Below, one piece after another: positions 6,527 through 7,978 of a stretch of DNA of 7,978 bases. Under the pieces are notes generated by a model. It searched no databases. It had not been told where the DNA came from and was given only the letters and a program-made list of their open reading frames with translations. This DNA is from MGOM01 sp035455265 (lineage in GTDB: Bacteria; Chloroflexota; Anaerolineae; Anaerolineales; E44-bin32). The first letter of the stretch is position 1. The number at the start of each line of letters is the position of its first letter. The translations under genes and the position numbers were made by a program. The stretch covers positions 1 through 7,978 of the forward strand of contig DATIFK010000014.1 of the NCBI GenBank assembly GCA_035455265.1, in the 5' to 3' direction.

Positions 6527-7354
6527 CTAGAAGGTAAAGCCGGACCAGGTCCCGGTGAGAGCAAAGCGGACGAGGTCGATGCCTCCGATCTGGAGGATCG
6601 AGAAGGTCAAGCCGACCACGGCCGGAAGGGCCAGGTTCATCCATGAAGTGGCGCGGTTCTCCTGCCCGAACACGAGCAAGGCCATGACGGTGTACACCGA
6701 CGCCAAGACGACCAGCACGCCCCCGGCGCTGATCAGTGCCAGGGGATACAGGATCATGGGATTTCCCGAGAGCGCCAGCCCGCCGATCACCGCCGCGCCG
6801 ACAAGCAAGACGCCAAGCTCGCGCAGATCCCGCAGAGCCGGCTCAGGACGCCAGTCCTTCCACGCGTTCTGCGCCAGTCCGGCGTGCACGAGGGTCCCCA
6901 TGGCCACGCCGGCCAACAGTCCGGTGGACAGGCGCAGCACGTTGGACGGCTCGTACAGGTGCGGTAGGCCCGGGAAGAGCGTCAGGTACGAGTTCACGCC
7001 ATCGACGGCGAAGATGGCCGCAAAGAGGATGAACGCCGCCACCACCGCCTTCTTAGGGAACCCGCCGGCCCGGCCGCGGCCGACGATCTGGTAGCTCGCC
7101 ATCGCCAGCATGGCGCCCAGGTAGATCCCGGTGCATCTAGCACACAACGGAAGGGTGCGCGCGCCAAGGTGGAACGAACGCACGTCGATGCGGTGGCAGA
7201 CGGCGTACCCGATGGCATCGGCTTTGCCCAGCAGGCCCGCCGGCGTGGCCAGCAGCCAGGCCGCGAGCACGACGCCCGCCGCCAGCAGGGCTGCGGGCCG
7301 GCCGAAGCGAGCCAGGTTGCCGGGCGCGGACCGCGGGAGAACGGCCTGAGTCAC
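6527..7354 (-). CDS. DUF2085 membrane protein with Cys/His motif
   Basis: A 275-residue polytopic membrane protein with about eight hydrophobic segments. It carries the DUF2085 signature: VCHRIDVRSFHLGARTLPLC (52-71) followed by ARCTGIYLGA (72-81). Cys53, His54, His62, Cys71 and Cys74 are clustered as in a metal or redox site, but no function is established for the family. I prefer GTG 7354 to the ATG at 7432. The extra 26 residues are Arg-rich and atypical, the upstream start lies before a perfect TATAAT (7367-7362), and that box would place transcription initiation almost on the GTG. No Shine-Dalgarno sequence precedes the GTG at normal spacing, consistent with leaderless translation. It is first in the four-gene minus-strand cluster, and its TAG overlaps the DUF4126 ribosome binding site. 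Confidence 0.85.
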   Translation of the reverse strand: MTQAVLPRSAPGNLARFGRPAALLAAGVVLAAWLLATPAGLLGKADAIGYAVCHRIDVRSFHLGARTLPLCARCTGIYLGAMLAMASYQIVGRGRAGGFPKKAVVAAFILFAAIFAVDGVNSYLTLFPGLPHLYEPSNVLRLSTGLLAGVAMGTLVHAGLAQNAWKDWRPEPALRDLRELGVLLVGAAVIGGLALSGNPMILYPLALISAGGVLVVLASVYTVMALLVFGQENRATSWMNLALPAVVGLTFSILQIGGIDLVRFALTGTWSGFTF

Positions 7355-7361
7355 GCGGAGG

Positions 7362-7367
7362 ATTATA
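7362..7367 (-). promoter_or_regulatory. -10 element of the minus-strand cluster
   Basis: A perfect TATAAT reads on the minus strand, with 7 nt between it and the DUF2085 GTG at 7354. The expected transcription start would be at or just before the start codon. The nearest -35-like sequence, TTGACG (7384-7379), is only 11 nt away, too close for a standard sigma70 promoter, so the -35 contribution is unclear. Confidence 0.5.
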
Positions 7368-7434
7368 CCGTCGCGTGTCGTCAAGCCCCTGACGGGGAGC
7401 TGACGTCGCCAACCACGAGGTGATCGCCGCATCG

Positions 7435-7460
7435 AGGTTCGAGGGAATCACCCCGAACCT
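7435..7460. other. Hairpin in the divergent intergenic region
   Basis: AGGTTCG (7435-7441) pairs with CGAACCT (7454-7460). GGG (7443-7445) and CCC (7451-7453) extend the stem inward past a single bulged A, around the loop AATCA. It lies between the DUF2085 start and the tRNA-Asn promoter, upstream of both transcription units. It has no U-tract, so a terminator of an upstream transcript, an operator or a repeat remnant are all possible. Confidence 0.4.
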
Positions 7461-7489
7461 TTCGCTGGAGGTCCCGCGGCGCGACAGGG

Positions 7490-7495
7490 TATAAT
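7490..7495 (+). promoter_or_regulatory. -10 element of tRNA-Asn
   Basis: A perfect TATAAT lies 10 nt before the first base of the tRNA, placing transcription start within a few bases of the mature 5' end. No convincing TTGACA-like box is visible 16-18 bp upstream. The surrounding GGTATAATCC is identical to the -10 context of the divergent minus-strand promoter. Confidence 0.6.
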
Positions 7496-7505
7496 CCGCG
7501 CGCCT

Positions 7506-7578
7506 TCCTCGGTAGCTCAATCGGCAGAGCGGGCGGCTGTTAACCGCTAGGTTCCAGGTTCGAGTCCTGGCCGAGGAG
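7506..7578 (+). tRNA. trnN: tRNA-Asn (anticodon GTT)
   Basis: A complete 73-nt cloverleaf. The acceptor stem pairs TCCTCGG (7506-7512) with CCGAGGA (7571-7577), with discriminator G7578. The D-stem is GCTC/GAGC and the anticodon stem GGCGG/CCGCT, with loop CTGTTAA and anticodon GTT at 7539-7541. A 5-nt variable loop AGGTT precedes the T-arm CCAGG-TTCGAGT-CCTGG. CCA is not encoded (GCCT follows), so it must be added enzymatically. The TCC...GGAG acceptor end is typical of bacterial tRNA-Asn. From 7547 onward, the 3' portion and its downstream flank to 7614 act as the first unit of the repeat array. Confidence 0.97.
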
Positions 7579-7614
7579 CCTCTCCCTTTCCACGACCATC
7601 GCCCGAGAGAACAG

Positions 7615-7723
7615 CTAGGTTCCACCCCGTCTCGCGCCGCCTTCGGCGGCTCGCGGGGCGAACGGGGTTCGAGTCCTGGCCGAGGAGCCTCCCCCTTTCC
7701 ACGACCATCGCCCGAGTGAACTC
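7615..7723 (+). repeat. tRNA-Asn 3'-end repeat, unit B (109 nt)
   Basis: This unit repeats the 68-nt stretch 7547-7614 (tRNA variable loop, T-arm, acceptor 3' strand and flank) with one addition. After CTAGGTTCCA, a 41-nt palindromic insert (7625-7665) interrupts the T-arm, and GGTTCGAGTCCTGGCCGAGG then resumes. The insert pairs CCCCGT (7625-7630) with ACGGGG (7662-7667), TCGC with GCGA, and GCCGCC with GGCGGC around TTC. The flank differs from the tRNA unit by a few bases only (CCTCC for CCTCT; GTGAACTC for GAGAACAG). There is no 5' tRNA half, so it cannot encode a tRNA. Confidence 0.9.
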
Positions 7724-7800
7724 CTAGGTTCCACCCCGTATCGCGCCGCCTCCGGCGGCTCGCGGGGCGAACGGGGTTCGAGTCGTGGCCAAGAAACCTC
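7724..7800 (+). repeat. tRNA-Asn 3'-end repeat, unit C (decayed)
   Basis: It starts exactly 109 nt after unit B with CTAGGTTCCA and carries the same 41-nt palindromic insert (7734-7774), with two base changes relative to B. The T-arm and acceptor remnant has decayed: GTCGTGGCCAAGAAACCTC (7782-7800) replaces GTCCTGGCCGAGGAGCCTC. Similarity stops near 7800, where a different hairpin-rich segment begins. Confidence 0.85.
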
Positions 7801-7881
7801 GCACAGCAACTGTCGCCCTGAACGGAGGCCGCCCTTCATCCTCTGACTCAGAAGAACGCTTCTGCGGCCGAAGTCGAAGGG
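7801..7881. repeat. Hairpin-rich segment interrupting the tRNA-derived array
   Basis: This stretch is unrelated to the array units. It contains nested inverted repeats: CAGAAG-AACG-CTTCTG (7849-7864), GGCCGC (7827-7832) with GCGGCC (7864-7869), and CCCTTC (7832-7837) with GAAGGG (7876-7881). Its CCCTGAACGGAG...GAAGTCGAAGGG frame resembles, by eye, short interspersed intergenic palindromes common in environmental bacterial genomes. It is bounded by similar 15-nt stretches, TGGCCAAGAAACCTC (7786-7800) and TGGCCGAGGAGCCTC (7884-7898), as expected if it was inserted or recombined at the tRNA 3' end. No ORF of note is present. Confidence 0.55.
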
Positions 7882-7978
7882 CCTGGCCGAGGAGCCTCCC
7901 CCTTTCCACGACCATCGCCCGAGTGAACTCCTAGGTTCCACCCCGTATCGCGCCGCCTCCGGCGGCTCGCGGGGCGAA
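7882..7978 (+). repeat. tRNA-Asn 3'-end repeat, unit D (truncated by window end)
   Basis: The whole stretch is base-for-base identical to 7675-7771, a 97-nt exact direct repeat 207 nt apart. It covers the acceptor 3' strand, the flank to GAACTC, the CTAGGTTCCA block at 7931-7940 and most of the palindromic insert. It continues past the window, so the array is larger than seen here. Exact identity, beside the decayed unit C, points to recent duplication or gene conversion. Confidence 0.9.

Noticed and set aside
7379..7384. TTGACG as -35 box of the minus-strand promoter
   Set aside because: The spacing to TATAAT is only 11 nt, well short of the usual 16-18 bp.
7666..7690. Second tRNA gene or functional tRNA fragment in unit B
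   Set aside because: Only the T-arm and acceptor 3' strand are present, without D-arm, anticodon arm or 5' acceptor strand, and the T-stem is disrupted by the insert.
7615..7941. 108-codon minus-strand frame across the repeat array, with an internally repeated peptide
   Set aside because: The peptide repetition simply reflects the repeated DNA units. There is no ribosome binding site and the palindromic inserts explain the sequence.
7547..7978. CRISPR array
   Set aside because: Units are 109 nt and contiguous with no unique spacers between short identical repeats, and they derive from a tRNA gene.

Overview
This is a high-GC bacterial chromosomal window (about two thirds G+C by eye) with two convergent gene clusters and, at the right end, a tRNA gene followed by unusual tRNA-derived repeats. 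No 16S or other marker gene is present, so taxonomy is tentative. The GC content, the ThiN-type thiamine pyrophosphokinase and the DUF4126/DUF2085 membrane proteins would suit Chloroflexota (Anaerolineae-like), but another high-GC phylum is not excluded.

Left half (1-5330, + strand): a thiamine salvage operon. A sigma70-like promoter (11-39) leads into a complete TPP riboswitch (52-145) and a strong hairpin (161-187) that contains the Shine-Dalgarno sequence of the first gene. Five genes follow, each overlapping the next: thiN (thiamine pyrophosphokinase), thiB (thiamine-binding lipoprotein), thiP (fused two-domain permease), thiQ (ABC ATPase with a TOBE-like C-terminal extension) and a DUF402-family gene. 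ThiBPQ imports thiamine, ThiN converts it to TPP, and TPP shuts the operon off through the riboswitch. The DUF402 gene is coupled to thiQ by a GTGA overlap. That family includes nucleoside di/triphosphatases and the FomD hydrolase, so it is the least explained part of an otherwise classical system. A 22-bp inverted repeat (5271-5326) separates this operon from the convergent cluster.

Middle (5332-7354, - strand): four closely spaced membrane-protein genes, transcribed right to left as DUF2085, DUF4126, DUF4190 and a 61-residue single-pass protein. None has a known function. A perfect TATAAT lies 7 nt upstream of the preferred GTG start of the first gene, which would make its mRNA nearly leaderless.

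Right end (7355-7978): a 150-nt divergent intergenic region with a hairpin, a TATAAT box and a complete tRNA-Asn(GTT) gene. Immediately downstream, the 3' part of the tRNA gene plus its 3' flank is repeated in tandem. Each extra copy carries a 41-nt palindromic insert at the same point in the T-arm. One copy is decayed and followed by a different hairpin-forming segment, after which an exact 97-nt duplicate runs off the end of the window. This repeat array is the most novel-looking structure here.
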